NCBI GenBank assembly: GCA_007118855.1
Contig: SKQU01000042.1
Coordinates: 1 to 42,560 of the forward strand
DNA length: 42,560 bases
Reading direction: 5' to 3'
DNA from: Spirochaetaceae bacterium
GTDB taxonomy: Bacteria > Spirochaetota > Spirochaetia > DSM-27196 > SLST01
In this document: one piece after another, positions 9,096-19,493 of the stretch
Numbering within the stretch: the stretch's first letter is position 1
How the letters are laid out: every line of letters begins with the position of its first letter
Notes under the pieces: generated by a model
The model's database searches: none
The model's input: the letters and a program-made list of their open reading frames with translations, nothing else
Told to the model about the DNA's origin: nothing
Made by a program: the position numbers and the translations under genes

Positions 9096-10139
9096 ATGAG
9101 TCTCAGAACGCTGTTTTTCGCTTCCTTGGTCGTGGCGATCGCGGTCACCGGTTGCTCGAATATTGATGACTACTACCTTGCAGGCTCTTCAGACCCGGAA
9201 GTACGTGAGCTGTACCGGCTCGTGGCCACGGAGGATGATCCGCAGGTCCGCGCCGTAGCGATCGAACGCCTCGCGGGATTCCTGCTGATCGAGTCCGGGC
9301 CGCAACCGCTGATCGCGTACCTCACGAACTACGTCGAGAGAAACCCGAAGGACAAGTACGGCGGCCTGTACCTCTACATTGTCGCGCAGAGCTACCTGGA
9401 AACGGGAGCCCATGCGCTCGCCCGCTACTACTACGAGCGCGTCGTCACGGGGTACTCGGATGTGCGCTCAAACGGGATCTCGCTGCGAAAGGCTGCGCTC
9501 GAGCAACTCGTCCGGCTGAGCCCGGATCCGGAGGATCGTGTCGTCCACTATCGCACGCTGCTCGCCGAGTACGGAGACGAGGTCGACCGGGGTCTGCTCC
9601 ACTACCGTCTGGCCGAGAACCTGGCGCTCCTCGGCGAATGGGACGAGGTCTACAGGACGTACCGGCAGGTATTGCGGCATCCGGAACTCGAGGTCCCCGG
9701 CAGGCCGGATGCATATCGCCGGGTTCGCGAGCGCGTGGACTTCTACGACAGCCGCAAGAACTGGACGTTACCGACGGTGGAGGACCTTCGACGCACGATC
9801 ACCTGGGCGCTGGTGAACCGCGACACAGCCACGCTGACGCGCTACCAGGCCGGGGTCAACTTCTTCACCCGCAGTTGGGAACAGGACTTCGACGATCCGA
9901 ATACCATGCCGATCTGGAACCTGGGCGCCATTCTGCGTCTCACGCCGCGCACGCTGAGCATCGACCGGGAGGTCGACATGAACGCGGAGGGCACGGAAGC
10001 CTATCTCTGGACGTACGGATGGGGCGGCCTGCGTATTCGCACGTGGTACCTCTACTTCCGGCGGGTGCATTTCCCGCCTGATCCGGATATCCACGGAACA
10101 TGGGAGTGGGCCGGCGTCTATCTGGGAGAACGCCTGTAG
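9096..10139 (+). CDS. lipoprotein, TPR/HEAT-like repeat hypothetical protein
   Basis: MSLRTLFFASLVVAIAVTGC lipobox; repeated helical pairs; start trimmed to 9096. Confidence 0.8.
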   Translation: MSLRTLFFASLVVAIAVTGCSNIDDYYLAGSSDPEVRELYRLVATEDDPQVRAVAIERLAGFLLIESGPQPLIAYLTNYVERNPKDKYGGLYLYIVAQSYLETGAHALARYYYERVVTGYSDVRSNGISLRKAALEQLVRLSPDPEDRVVHYRTLLAEYGDEVDRGLLHYRLAENLALLGEWDEVYRTYRQVLRHPELEVPGRPDAYRRVRERVDFYDSRKNWTLPTVEDLRRTITWALVNRDTATLTRYQAGVNFFTRSWEQDFDDPNTMPIWNLGAILRLTPRTLSIDREVDMNAEGTEAYLWTYGWGGLRIRTWYLYFRRVHFPPDPDIHGTWEWAGVYLGERL

Positions 10140-10207
10140 GCCTTCCGGCCGACCGGCACCGACCGGCGCCTCCTAATGTGAAGCTTCCGGCCGCCGAGAA
10201 TAGAAAG

Positions 10208-11080
10208 GTGGGATACCCGATCGGTCTGCGGATCATCCTGACAACGCTTTTCCTCGTTTGCCTGGCCGCAGGTGCGGCCGGGAATCCGGATCCCCGGGAT
10301 ACGGTCACGAGCGAGATCGACTGGGGCACGGGCACGATGCTCGTCACGATCGAGCGCTCGCTCAACGCCGCGGGCGCGACCGGACCCGCCGCCGTCTCGA
10401 GGACCCAGCGGGCAATTCGGCGAGACGCTGCGCAGATCCTCTTCGACGTGCTCCTGGACGTACGACTCGACTCGCTGCATACGGTCGGCTCTCTCATCGG
10501 TGAACGCGAAGATCTCGTCTTCCGGCTCGAACGCGCCGCAGGCTCCGCCACTCCGATCGACGCGAGCGCGACGCGCGACCTCTCGGCCGCCCGGGTTACG
10601 TTCTCCGTCGACCTTCACAGGGGCCTCGCCCGGCAGTTCGTGTTCCACTCCCGGGCGGCTTCCATTGAGTCGAGACTCGGATGGATTGCCCATACCGACT
10701 ACACCGGCATACTCATCCATGCCGCCGGCGAGCTTCCGCTGTTCGGCACGAACACCACGGCTCGCCTGGAACCGGCGCTCTTTCCCGCGGTACACTACCT
10801 GCGTGGACCGGAGAACCTGCTCTACCGCCTCGCCACAGCGGAGCACATGGACCCGGACCTGCTCGGCTCCAAGGGAGCGGCGGCGTACACGAACGACCCG
10901 CAGGCGGCGGGTCACGCCGATCGCGTGGGCACTCGTCCCTTGCGGATCCTCGCCGCAGGCACTTTCGGCACCGCTGCGACCGACATCGTCATCACCGAAC
11001 AGGACGCCCTCCAGATCATGGCCTCCGCGCACAACCGTTCGCTGCTCCGCGACGGCAAGCTGGTGATCGTGATCGACTGA
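10208..11080 (+). CDS. exported hypothetical protein (GTG start)
   Basis: signal peptide MGYPIGLRIILTTLFLVCLAAGAAG; continuous ORF to 11080; start site uncertain. Confidence 0.65.
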   Translation: MGYPIGLRIILTTLFLVCLAAGAAGNPDPRDTVTSEIDWGTGTMLVTIERSLNAAGATGPAAVSRTQRAIRRDAAQILFDVLLDVRLDSLHTVGSLIGEREDLVFRLERAAGSATPIDASATRDLSAARVTFSVDLHRGLARQFVFHSRAASIESRLGWIAHTDYTGILIHAAGELPLFGTNTTARLEPALFPAVHYLRGPENLLYRLATAEHMDPDLLGSKGAAAYTNDPQAAGHADRVGTRPLRILAAGTFGTAATDIVITEQDALQIMASAHNRSLLRDGKLVIVID

Positions 11081-11143
11081 GTAGCGTGTCGGACAGTTGA
11101 CTTTGCGATACCGTTGTGGTGAATTCAGCGGACGGAGTCCCGG

Positions 11144-12475
11144 ATGCCCGCTTCATCACACGGCCGCGGTTGCAGTGCCGTCTCACGAATATCGCTCCTG
11201 TTCCTCGTTCTCTCCGCCGCCCTGTGGGGCTGCGGGGACCGGCCCCTGGGGACCGGGGTGGTGCTGTGGTCACCGGATGAGTCGCTCCTGCGGTCGGCCT
11301 CCGTCGTATCCGTGCTCTCGCAGTCGGAAATCACCGACACCTACCGCGTTTCCGCCGACGAACTCGCCGAGCCTCTGGATATCGAGCGATGGCGGGTCGA
11401 GCTCCACGACGACGCAGACAGAGCCCGCACGCGCGCATCCGAGTTCGCATCCGCGCTCGAGGGAAACCCGTCGCTTCATGCCCGGGCGACACGTAGCGCG
11501 CTTCCCGTTCGATCCGAACCGCGTGCTGCCGCCGGCAACACGATCTACCGGCTGCGGGAGAACGAAGAGGTCAAACTGATCGGGCGGCAGCCGGAAGAGA
11601 CCGATCTCGAGGGGCTCGTTTCCTACTGGTACGAGGCGATGACCGCGACCGGGGAGCGGGGATGGGTGTTCGGCTACACCCTGCGTCTGTTCGACCCAAC
11701 CGACGATACGGTCGTCGTCGAGACCGGCAGGGGTGCTGATCCGCTCATCGACCTCCTTCTGCAGAACGTGTGGCGACCGGTGTACTACCTCGACATGATC
11801 GCAAGCCGTGCCTTCGACCTTGAGTTGTTCCGACCCGAGTTCGGCCTCTTCCCCCAGCCGGAGAACAGACAACTCGAGCTCGTGCTGCCCTACCACGCCA
11901 CGATCTTCGAGTACGAACAGATCGCCCCGGCGGGGTCGCGCCGGTACGTCGCCGAGGGCACATCGCTTCAGATCACCTTCCAGCGCAACGACGAGTTGAA
12001 CCTGCGCTACACCCTGGAAGGGCGGCAGTATATCCTCGCGATGCAGCGCGTGCCGGGAGACATAGAGCAGTTCATCGAGAATGAGATCGAGCGCAGGAGC
12101 GCCGTCTACGAGCGCCTGCTCGAACGGGGTCCGGAGCTCGGAAGCGACGCGTACGGGTCTCTCACGCTGATGCCGAACCAGCAGTTTGCCTGGACGGGGT
12201 TCCAGCGGCTCGTTCCGACCGCGATCGGCCCGCAGGCTTTGTCTACCGGCCGGATCGACATGGGTCTCTATCTGAGCTCCGCGCTGCGCCGCGACTACGA
12301 CGGAGCGCTCGCCTTCCGGTTCGACGGTGAACAGACGCCGGCGAGCTTCGTCTACCAGCTGCTCGAAGGTGGCATCCGATTCGTCTGGGTTGCGCCGCAG
12401 AACATCCGCGATCGCATCGTCCAGAGCGTCGGCGTCTCCCCGCTTACGGTCTTCATGTCGGCGGTCACAGAATAG
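11144..12475 (+). CDS. SH3-like-domain lipoprotein
   Basis: lipobox LSAALWGC; SH3b-like NTIYRLRENEEVKLIG...YWYEAMTATGERGWVFGYTLRLF. Confidence 0.82.
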   Translation: MPASSHGRGCSAVSRISLLFLVLSAALWGCGDRPLGTGVVLWSPDESLLRSASVVSVLSQSEITDTYRVSADELAEPLDIERWRVELHDDADRARTRASEFASALEGNPSLHARATRSALPVRSEPRAAAGNTIYRLRENEEVKLIGRQPEETDLEGLVSYWYEAMTATGERGWVFGYTLRLFDPTDDTVVVETGRGADPLIDLLLQNVWRPVYYLDMIASRAFDLELFRPEFGLFPQPENRQLELVLPYHATIFEYEQIAPAGSRRYVAEGTSLQITFQRNDELNLRYTLEGRQYILAMQRVPGDIEQFIENEIERRSAVYERLLERGPELGSDAYGSLTLMPNQQFAWTGFQRLVPTAIGPQALSTGRIDMGLYLSSALRRDYDGALAFRFDGEQTPASFVYQLLEGGIRFVWVAPQNIRDRIVQSVGVSPLTVFMSAVTE

Positions 12476-14530
12476 ATGGCCCACATCCAGGCCGGCGACA
12501 TCAGCCTCGCCTATGGGGACCGCGACATTCTCAAAGGCGTGAATCTGACCCTGACCTCCGGAGACCGCTGCGCACTTGCGGGCGCCAATGGAAGCGGCAA
12601 ATCGACGCTGATGCGGATCCTCGCCCTGGAGCTGCCCCCGGATTCGGGATCGGTCGTCGCAACCACCGGGGCCCGGATCGTCTACCTTCCCCAGTCGGGG
12701 ATCACACACGCGGGACAGACCCTTGACGAGGAGATCGAGCTCGCCTACGGGCCCATCGCCGCGCTCCTCGCGAAGCGCGACCACATAGCCGAGCAGATGC
12801 AGGCCCCCGACCGGTCTGCGCCCGATCTTGACGCGCTCGTGCACGAGCACCATGAGATACAGGAACGCATAGAGCGCAGCGGCTACTACGACCGCGACGC
12901 GCAGATCGACCGGATACTCAGCGGTCTGGGATTCGCCCGGTCGGACCGGAGCAGAGGGGTCGACGAGTTTTCCGGAGGCTGGCAGATGCGAATCGCGCTG
13001 GCCAAGGTGCTGCTCTCCGGGCCGGATTTCCTCCTGCTCGATGAGCCGACCAACTACCTCGACGTCGAAGCGCGAGTGTGGCTCGGGAGCTTCCTCTCCT
13101 CGTATGCCGGGGGTGTCCTCATCGTCAGCCACGATCGTCGATTCCTGGATCAGACGATAGACACCGTGTGGGAGCTCTTTCTCGCGGAAGTCAGGCGCTA
13201 CCGGGGCTCCTACAGCGACTACGAGCGGCAACGGGAGGAGGAGATTGCCCGTCTGACCGCCGCGTGGGAACAGCAGCAGGAGGAGATCCGGAGGATCGAG
13301 GACTTCATCCGTCGCTTCCGTGCCAAAGCGTCCAAGGCGCGACAGGTTCAGAGCCGTATCAAACAGCTTGAGAAGATGGAGCCGATCGTCATTCCGGAGC
13401 ATCTGAAGCGCATCTCGATCGCCTTTCCCCCCGCGCCGCGCTCCGGCCGCGAGGTCGTGACCCTCGAGTCGGTGTCTCGCCGCTACGGAACGAACCGTGT
13501 CCTTGAAGACGTCGACCTCATCGTCGAGCGAGGAGAGAAGGTCGCACTCGTCGGCCCGAACGGCGCCGGGAAGTCGACGCTGATGCGGATCATCGCCGGC
13601 ACCGACTCAGCACACGGCGGCACGGTCCGATTCGGCGCGCAGGCTGCAACGGGTTTCTACGCCGACGACGACAGCTGGCTTGCCGGCGTCGGGGAGGCAG
13701 TCGGGGCGGCCGGCTCACCGGCCCGAGGTGCTTCCGGCGCGGCGGCTTCGGTGTTCGAGGTCACGATAAGGTCCGCACACGGTCAGACTGAACAGCAGAT
13801 CCGAAACATGCTCGGCGCGTTTCTTTTTCGTGACGACGACGTGTACAAGTCGATCGACGTCCTCTCCGGCGGAGAGCGAAGCCGGCTCGCCATGCTCCAG
13901 TTGCTGCTGCAGCCGCACAATCTGCTCGTACTTGACGAGCCGACCAACCATCTCGACATGGCGAGCAAGGACGTACTCCTTGACGCTCTGCGGCAGTTCA
14001 AGGGGACCATCGTCTTCGTCAGCCATGACCGCGAGTTCATCGAGAAGCTCGCAGGACGCGTCATCGAGCTGCGCCCCGACCCGCGAGACCCCGGCGCGCC
14101 GTCGCTCGTCTCCGACTTCCCCGGCGATTACCACTACTACGCGTGGCGACTCGAGCATCAGGGAGAGACGGTGGAGAGCGGGCCGACGCGTGCCGGAGGC
14201 GGCTCGCATCTGCCCGGGCCGGACGGATCGGACGGGTCCAACGGAGGAGGACCACCGGAGGTATCGCACGGCGAACAGAAAGCGCGGCGCAGCCGACGCC
14301 GGCAGCTCGAGCGTCGGGTGGAGACGCTTCTGGAGCAGATTGCTTTCGAGGAGCAACGCCACGAGACACTGCAGCGTGAACTCGCCGACCCGAGTGTCTA
14401 CGGCGACGGGGCCGAAGTGAAGAGACGGACCGCCGAGCTGAAGCGTATAGAGGCGAGGATCGACGAGTTCACCCGCGAGTGGGAGTCCGCCGCGACGGAG
14501 CTCGAGTCGCAGGCCGTCGCCGGTGGCTGA
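12476..14530 (+). CDS. ABC-F family ATP-binding cassette protein
   Basis: two NBDs (GANGSGKST, GPNGAGKST), LSGGERSRLAML, LLDEPTNYLD and VLDEPTNHLD, C-terminal coiled coil. Confidence 0.95.
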   Translation: MAHIQAGDISLAYGDRDILKGVNLTLTSGDRCALAGANGSGKSTLMRILALELPPDSGSVVATTGARIVYLPQSGITHAGQTLDEEIELAYGPIAALLAKRDHIAEQMQAPDRSAPDLDALVHEHHEIQERIERSGYYDRDAQIDRILSGLGFARSDRSRGVDEFSGGWQMRIALAKVLLSGPDFLLLDEPTNYLDVEARVWLGSFLSSYAGGVLIVSHDRRFLDQTIDTVWELFLAEVRRYRGSYSDYERQREEEIARLTAAWEQQQEEIRRIEDFIRRFRAKASKARQVQSRIKQLEKMEPIVIPEHLKRISIAFPPAPRSGREVVTLESVSRRYGTNRVLEDVDLIVERGEKVALVGPNGAGKSTLMRIIAGTDSAHGGTVRFGAQAATGFYADDDSWLAGVGEAVGAAGSPARGASGAAASVFEVTIRSAHGQTEQQIRNMLGAFLFRDDDVYKSIDVLSGGERSRLAMLQLLLQPHNLLVLDEPTNHLDMASKDVLLDALRQFKGTIVFVSHDREFIEKLAGRVIELRPDPRDPGAPSLVSDFPGDYHYYAWRLEHQGETVESGPTRAGGGSHLPGPDGSDGSNGGGPPEVSHGEQKARRSRRRQLERRVETLLEQIAFEEQRHETLQRELADPSVYGDGAEVKRRTAELKRIEARIDEFTREWESAATELESQAVAGG

Positions 14531-16091
14531 GTCGCGCGGCAGAAACCGGCGCTTCCGTGAGCTTCGCCGGCTCCTCCCCGACGTTCAACCGACGCAGCCG
14601 GGCACGTACGAGCGCGATCAGGGAATCTTCTCGCTTGCCCCCGCAGCCGTCATCCGGCCCACTGAGGAAGAGCAGATCGCGAGCGCCCTTCGCGCCGCCT
14701 CACAGATGGGCATTCCCCTCGTCGCCCGCGCAGGGGGCAGCAACACCGGCGGCGCCGCAATCACCACCGGCATACTCATGCTCTTCGACCAGCAGCCTTT
14801 CAGCCGGATGACGCTCGACGAAGAACACGGTCGGCTGTGCTGCGGCGCGGCCGTGCGCCACGACCGGGTTCAGGAGGCGTTCGGGCGAATCGGGTTTCAC
14901 CTGCCCTCTGATCCTTCGAGCGGTCCGCTCTCCCGTCTGGCGGGCAACATAAACACACGGGCGAGCGGACCCCACGCGCTTCGCCACGGCGCGATCAACC
15001 GGTACGTCCGCGAAGTCAGGTTCATCACCGCCGACGGTACGGTGATCGATACGCGCCGACCTGCACAGGTACCGCGCCGTCTCATCGACGAGCTCCGCGC
15101 GCTTGCCGGAACAATCGCAGCCGACGACCGGGTGAGGGCCCGGCTCGAGGCGCGGCGTGACGTCAAGTGGGCCTCCGGATACGAGCTACTCGCTCTCCTT
15201 GACCACGCCGACGATCCGGTCCGCGCGCTGCCGCGTCTTCTGACCGGGAGCGTCGGGACGCTCGGTATCGTGACCGAAGCCGAGCTCCAGGGACTCCCCC
15301 GAGAAGAAGGCCGCGCCGCGGTGCTCCTGCGCTTCGAGGGCGACGGCGAGGCGTGCGCGGCGGCCCTCGACCTTCGAAGCGAGGCTCAGGCGGTTGAGCT
15401 CGTCTCCTGCACGACGCTCGAGCTCCTGCACGAGCGCATGCCCGCCCTGCGCGGCGCGAGCGCGGGGACCCTCCTCATCGTCGAGTACGCCGGGGCCGAG
15501 GCGACCACGAAGGCACGCCACGCCGCAGACCGGCTCTCGACGGCCCGCGGATTACGGTCGCACGAGATCGCCACCGACGAGCAGAGCATCGCGGCGATCT
15601 GGAAGGAGCGCAAGGCGCTCCTTCCGCTGGTGCGCAGCCTGACCGGGATCGTCGGCGTGCCGTACTCGGTCGTCAACGACGTGGGGGTCGATCCCCCTCG
15701 CCTGCCGGAGCTCCTCGAAGGCGCCGAACGCGTTCTCGCCCGCCACGGCCTTCGATCAGCGGTCTATGGGCACGCCGGAAGCGGAAATCTCCATCTGCGG
15801 CCGTTCTTCGCTCCGGGTGATGAGAAGACGGTGCGAGCGGTCGCCGAGGAGATCTATACCCTCGTGGGGACGCTCGGGGGTACGGTCACCGCGGAGCACG
15901 GAATGGGGCGCCTGCGCTCACCGTTTCTCGAGCTGGAGTGGGGTGCGCAGATCGTCGGCTTGATGCGGAACCTCAAGCATATCTTTGACCCGGATGATGT
16001 CCTGAACCCCGACACTCTGTTCGTCCCCCGGGGCCACCGGTTCAGCACGAGCGGATGGCCGACGCCGCCTTCGCTTTCCGGCTCAGGATAA
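14523..16091 (+). CDS. FAD-linked oxidase (GlcD/D-lactate dehydrogenase-like), GTG start
   Basis: PLVARAGGSNTGGAAITTGI FAD-binding PP-loop; C-terminal AEHGMGRLRSPFLE. Confidence 0.92.
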   Translation: MAESRGRNRRFRELRRLLPDVQPTQPGTYERDQGIFSLAPAAVIRPTEEEQIASALRAASQMGIPLVARAGGSNTGGAAITTGILMLFDQQPFSRMTLDEEHGRLCCGAAVRHDRVQEAFGRIGFHLPSDPSSGPLSRLAGNINTRASGPHALRHGAINRYVREVRFITADGTVIDTRRPAQVPRRLIDELRALAGTIAADDRVRARLEARRDVKWASGYELLALLDHADDPVRALPRLLTGSVGTLGIVTEAELQGLPREEGRAAVLLRFEGDGEACAAALDLRSEAQAVELVSCTTLELLHERMPALRGASAGTLLIVEYAGAEATTKARHAADRLSTARGLRSHEIATDEQSIAAIWKERKALLPLVRSLTGIVGVPYSVVNDVGVDPPRLPELLEGAERVLARHGLRSAVYGHAGSGNLHLRPFFAPGDEKTVRAVAEEIYTLVGTLGGTVTAEHGMGRLRSPFLELEWGAQIVGLMRNLKHIFDPDDVLNPDTLFVPRGHRFSTSGWPTPPSLSGSG

Positions 16092-16111
16092 ATACAGTAT
16101 CCTACACTGCC

Positions 16112-16882
16112 ATGAAGCGGATACTCTCGTGGAACGTCAACGGCATCCGCGCCGTCTCGAAGAAAGGATTTCTCGAATGGCTCGAAGCCGAGTCGCCCGA
16201 GATTCTCTGCGTCCAGGAGACCAAGGCACACCCCGATCAGCTCGCCGAACAGCTGCGAGAGCCGGGCGGCTATCACGCCTACTGGGCGTCCGCCGAGAAG
16301 AAGGGGTACAGCGGAGTCGCTCTCTTCTCACGCGAAGAGCCGCGCATCGTGAAGACGATGGGGGTCTCGAGGTTCGACGCCGAAGGACGAGTCCTCCTGG
16401 CGGAGTATCCGCGGTTCACGCTCATCACGGCCTACTTTCCCAACAGTCAGGACGGCGGGAAGCGACTCGATTACAAGCTCGACTTCTGCGACGCGATGCG
16501 CTCGCTCTGTGACGAGATCGAACGCTCCGGGACGCCGCTCGTCATCTGCGGCGATTTCAACATCGCGCACAAGCCGGTGGATCTCGCGCGCCCGAAGGAG
16601 AACGAGCAGAGTCCCGGGTACCTGCCCGAGGAGCGCGCCTGGATGGATCGGTTCACCGACGCCGGGTACCGTGACACGTTTCGGATGTTCACCGCCGACG
16701 GCGGTCACTACACGTGGTGGAGCTACTTCACGAAGGGGCGCGAACGCAACGTCGGATGGCGCATTGACTACCACTGCGTCAGCCCGACAACAACGGAGCT
16801 CGTCACCGGCGCTCGCATTCTCTCAGACGTTATGGGGTCGGATCACTGTCCCGTTGAGATCACCTTCAAAGAGGAGGTGTGA
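16112..16882 (+). CDS. exodeoxyribonuclease III / AP endonuclease
   Basis: MKRILSWNVNGIRAVSKKGF, LCVQETKA, CGDFNIAHKPVDLARPKENE, WRIDYHCVS, DVMGSDHCPV. Confidence 0.95.
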   Translation: MKRILSWNVNGIRAVSKKGFLEWLEAESPEILCVQETKAHPDQLAEQLREPGGYHAYWASAEKKGYSGVALFSREEPRIVKTMGVSRFDAEGRVLLAEYPRFTLITAYFPNSQDGGKRLDYKLDFCDAMRSLCDEIERSGTPLVICGDFNIAHKPVDLARPKENEQSPGYLPEERAWMDRFTDAGYRDTFRMFTADGGHYTWWSYFTKGRERNVGWRIDYHCVSPTTTELVTGARILSDVMGSDHCPVEITFKEEV

Positions 16883-17478
16883 TGCGCATCACGTACAACG
16901 CACCGGTCACGCTCACCTTTACCATCCTGAGTGCCATGGTGCTTCTCGCGGACACGATTACGCGCACCGGGATCATCGAGAGCCTGTTCGTCGTCGGCCC
17001 TACGATGAGCCTTGCGGACCCGGTCGACTACCTCCGGCTCGTCACGCACGCCGTCGGGCACGCCGGTTGGGGTCATCTCGTCAGCAATTTCGCCTTCATA
17101 CTTCTGCTCGGACCGATTCTCGAAGAGAAGCACGGCTCAGGCCCGCTTCTTGTCATGATGATCCTCACGGCGCTCGTGACGGGCGTGCTCAACGTGCTTC
17201 TCTTCCCCACCGGTCTTCTTGGAGCAAGCGGCATCGTCTTCATGATGATCCTCCTGAGCTCGTTCACCAACTTCCGACGCGGACAGATCCCCCTCACCTT
17301 CATCCTCGTCGTTCTGCTCTACCTGACACGGGAAGTCGTGACGGCATTCCAGGCGGACTCGATATCCCAGTTCGCTCATATCGCAGGCGGCGTGTGCGGA
17401 AGCCTCTTCGGCTTCCTGAAGCCTCCATCCGGCGCACGCGCCTACGAACACAGGAGCAGTGATGATCGACAAGCTTGA
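16879..17478 (+). CDS. rhomboid family intramembrane serine protease
   Basis: HLVSNFAF, catalytic [10 protein letters not shown] Ser, [11 protein letters not shown] His; multi-TM. Confidence 0.88.
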   Translation: MMRITYNAPVTLTFTILSAMVLLADTITRTGIIESLFVVGPTMSLADPVDYLRLVTHAVGHAGWGHLVSNFAFILLLGPILEEKHGSGPLLVMMILTALVTGVLNVLLFPTGLLGASGIVFMMILLSSFTNFRRGQIPLTFILVVLLYLTREVVTAFQADSISQFAHIAGGVCGSLFGFLKPPSGARAYEHRSSDDRQA

Positions 17479-18529
17479 GCAACTCAGTGAACGCTACGAT
17501 GAGCTGAACAAGCTCATCATGGATCCGGACCTGCCGAAGGACCAGAAACGGTACCGGGAGGTCATGCAGGAACACTCCGCCCTGAGTGAGACGATGCGGA
17601 CCTATGAGGAACACCGCCGCGTCGCTGGCTCGCTGAGCGAAACGCGGCAGCTTCTCGATACCGAGACGGACAGCGCGATCCGCGAGATGGCGCGCGAGGA
17701 GCTCGAGACGCTCGAGGAGCAGCTCGCGGAGATCGAGGCCCGGCTGCGCCTCCTGCTCGTGCCCAAGGACCCGCTCGACCTGAAGAACGCCATCATGGAG
17801 ATCAGAGCCGGGACGGGAGGCGATGAGGCTGCGCTCTTCGCGGCTGATCTGTACAGGATGTACCAGCGCCTCAGCGAGACCCGGAACTGGAAGGTGGAGG
17901 TGATGAACAGCAACCCGACGGAGATCGGCGGGTTCAAGGAGATCGTCTTCTCCATCAGCGGCAGGAACGTCTACGGCGACCTCAAGTATGAGAGCGGCGT
18001 GCACCGGGTTCAGAGAGTACCGGAGACCGAGTCCGGGGGCCGCATCCACACGTCGGCCGTGACGGTGGCGGTCCTTCCTGAGGCCGAGGAGTCCGACGTG
18101 CAGGTCAACCAGGAGGACCTGCGGATCGACGTCTACCGCTCGTCCGGTCCGGGCGGACAGAGCGTCAACACGACCGACTCCGCGGTTCGGGTGACGCACA
18201 TCCCCACGGGTCTCGTCGTCACCTGCCAGGACGAGAAGTCGCAGCTGAAGAACAAGGCGAAGGCCCTTCGTGTCCTCAAGGCGCGCCTTTACGAGATGGA
18301 GCAGAGCCGACGACATGCCGAGGAGGCGGCGGCTCGCCGCAGTCAGATCGGGAGCGGCGACCGCAGCGAGCGTATACGCACCTATAACTTCCCTCAGAAC
18401 CGCTTCACCGACCACCGCATCAATCTCACGCTCTACCGTCTCGATTCCATCCTTGAGGGCGAGCTCGACGAAGCAATCGCCGCGCTCAAGATTACCGACA
18501 GGGAGGCGTATCTCAGAGACCATGCGTGA
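17462..18529 (+). CDS. prfA: peptide chain release factor 1
   Basis: GGQ motif [39 protein letters not shown]. Confidence 0.97.
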   Translation: MIDKLEQLSERYDELNKLIMDPDLPKDQKRYREVMQEHSALSETMRTYEEHRRVAGSLSETRQLLDTETDSAIREMAREELETLEEQLAEIEARLRLLLVPKDPLDLKNAIMEIRAGTGGDEAALFAADLYRMYQRLSETRNWKVEVMNSNPTEIGGFKEIVFSISGRNVYGDLKYESGVHRVQRVPETESGGRIHTSAVTVAVLPEAEESDVQVNQEDLRIDVYRSSGPGGQSVNTTDSAVRVTHIPTGLVVTCQDEKSQLKNKAKALRVLKARLYEMEQSRRHAEEAAARRSQIGSGDRSERIRTYNFPQNRFTDHRINLTLYRLDSILEGELDEAIAALKITDREAYLRDHA

Positions 18530-19493
18530 CCTTCGCCCGGCAGATCGGGCGCGCGTCCGGGATGCGCTGCAGTGGGCGACGTCGAAGCTCAGTCAATGCA
18601 GTCACGAGGCGCCTGTCGGGTCGGCCGAGACCCCTTTTCTCGACTCCCTGCTGCTTCTCAGTCTGGCGACCGGCGAGCCCACCGAGCGTCTGCTCGCGTC
18701 AATGCCCGACGAAGTCAGCCGGGAGGCGATCGCCCGGTTCGTGAGGCTCGTCGACCAGCGGTGCCGCGGCACGCCTGTCAGCTACATCCGCGGAGTGAAG
18801 GAGTTCTACGGACGGCAGTTCACGGTGAACCCGGCGGTTCTCGTTCCGCGGCCGGACAGCGAGCTGGTTGTAGAGACCGCGATCGAGATCGTGGATCAAC
18901 TCGGGGACGGCGGCGAATCCGCGCACGTGCACGACGCGTGTACCGGATCGGGATGTATCGCGATCACGATCGCCGCCGAGCGACCCGCCATTATCGTCAG
19001 CGCATCGGATCTGGACCAAGGGGCTCTACTCGTAGCCGCGGCCAACCGTGATCGGCTGCTCGGGCCGCCCACCGACGGGGCGCACGTCGCCGGTCTGCCT
19101 TTGTGGCGGAGCGACGTCCTCGAGGCGCTCCCGCGCGAATCCAGGGCGCGGCGGCTGCCCCCGGCGAAGATAATCACCGCGAACCCTCCCTACCTGACCG
19201 ATACTGAATACGAGCACCTGCGCACCCGCGGCTGGCCCGAACCGGAGACGGCGCTTCGCGGCGGCGCCGACGGCCTTGAGCTCATCCGCACACTTGCGCG
19301 GCAGGCGGTGACGGTGCTGCCTCCGCTCGGGTATCTTGTGGTAGAGATCGGTGCCGGCCAGCGCTCGGCCTGTTCGAACGTGCTCGCGGATTGCGGATTC
19401 CATGAGATCGAGACGCGGCGCGACCTTGCGGGCCGGGATCGGGTGCTCGTGGCGCGCCGGTCGGCACAGAGGACCCATGGTAACGACGATTGA
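18522..19493 (+). CDS. prmC: peptide chain release factor N5-glutamine methyltransferase
   Basis: NPPY motif ([10 protein letters not shown]), [24 protein letters not shown]; coupled to prfA. Confidence 0.95.
   Translation: MRDLRPADRARVRDALQWATSKLSQCSHEAPVGSAETPFLDSLLLLSLATGEPTERLLASMPDEVSREAIARFVRLVDQRCRGTPVSYIRGVKEFYGRQFTVNPAVLVPRPDSELVVETAIEIVDQLGDGGESAHVHDACTGSGCIAITIAAERPAIIVSASDLDQGALLVAAANRDRLLGPPTDGAHVAGLPLWRSDVLEALPRESRARRLPPAKIITANPPYLTDTEYEHLRTRGWPEPETALRGGADGLELIRTLARQAVTVLPPLGYLVVEIGAGQRSACSNVLADCGFHEIETRRDLAGRDRVLVARRSAQRTHGNDD

Noticed and set aside
8426-9166. 246-aa plus-strand ORF
   Set aside because: Low-complexity His/Gln/Arg composition, antisense to the membrane protein gene and crossing the divergent promoter.
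11270-13402. 710-aa minus-strand ORF spanning the SH3 lipoprotein and ABC-F genes
   Set aside because: Overlaps two well-supported plus-strand genes and shows no domain signature.
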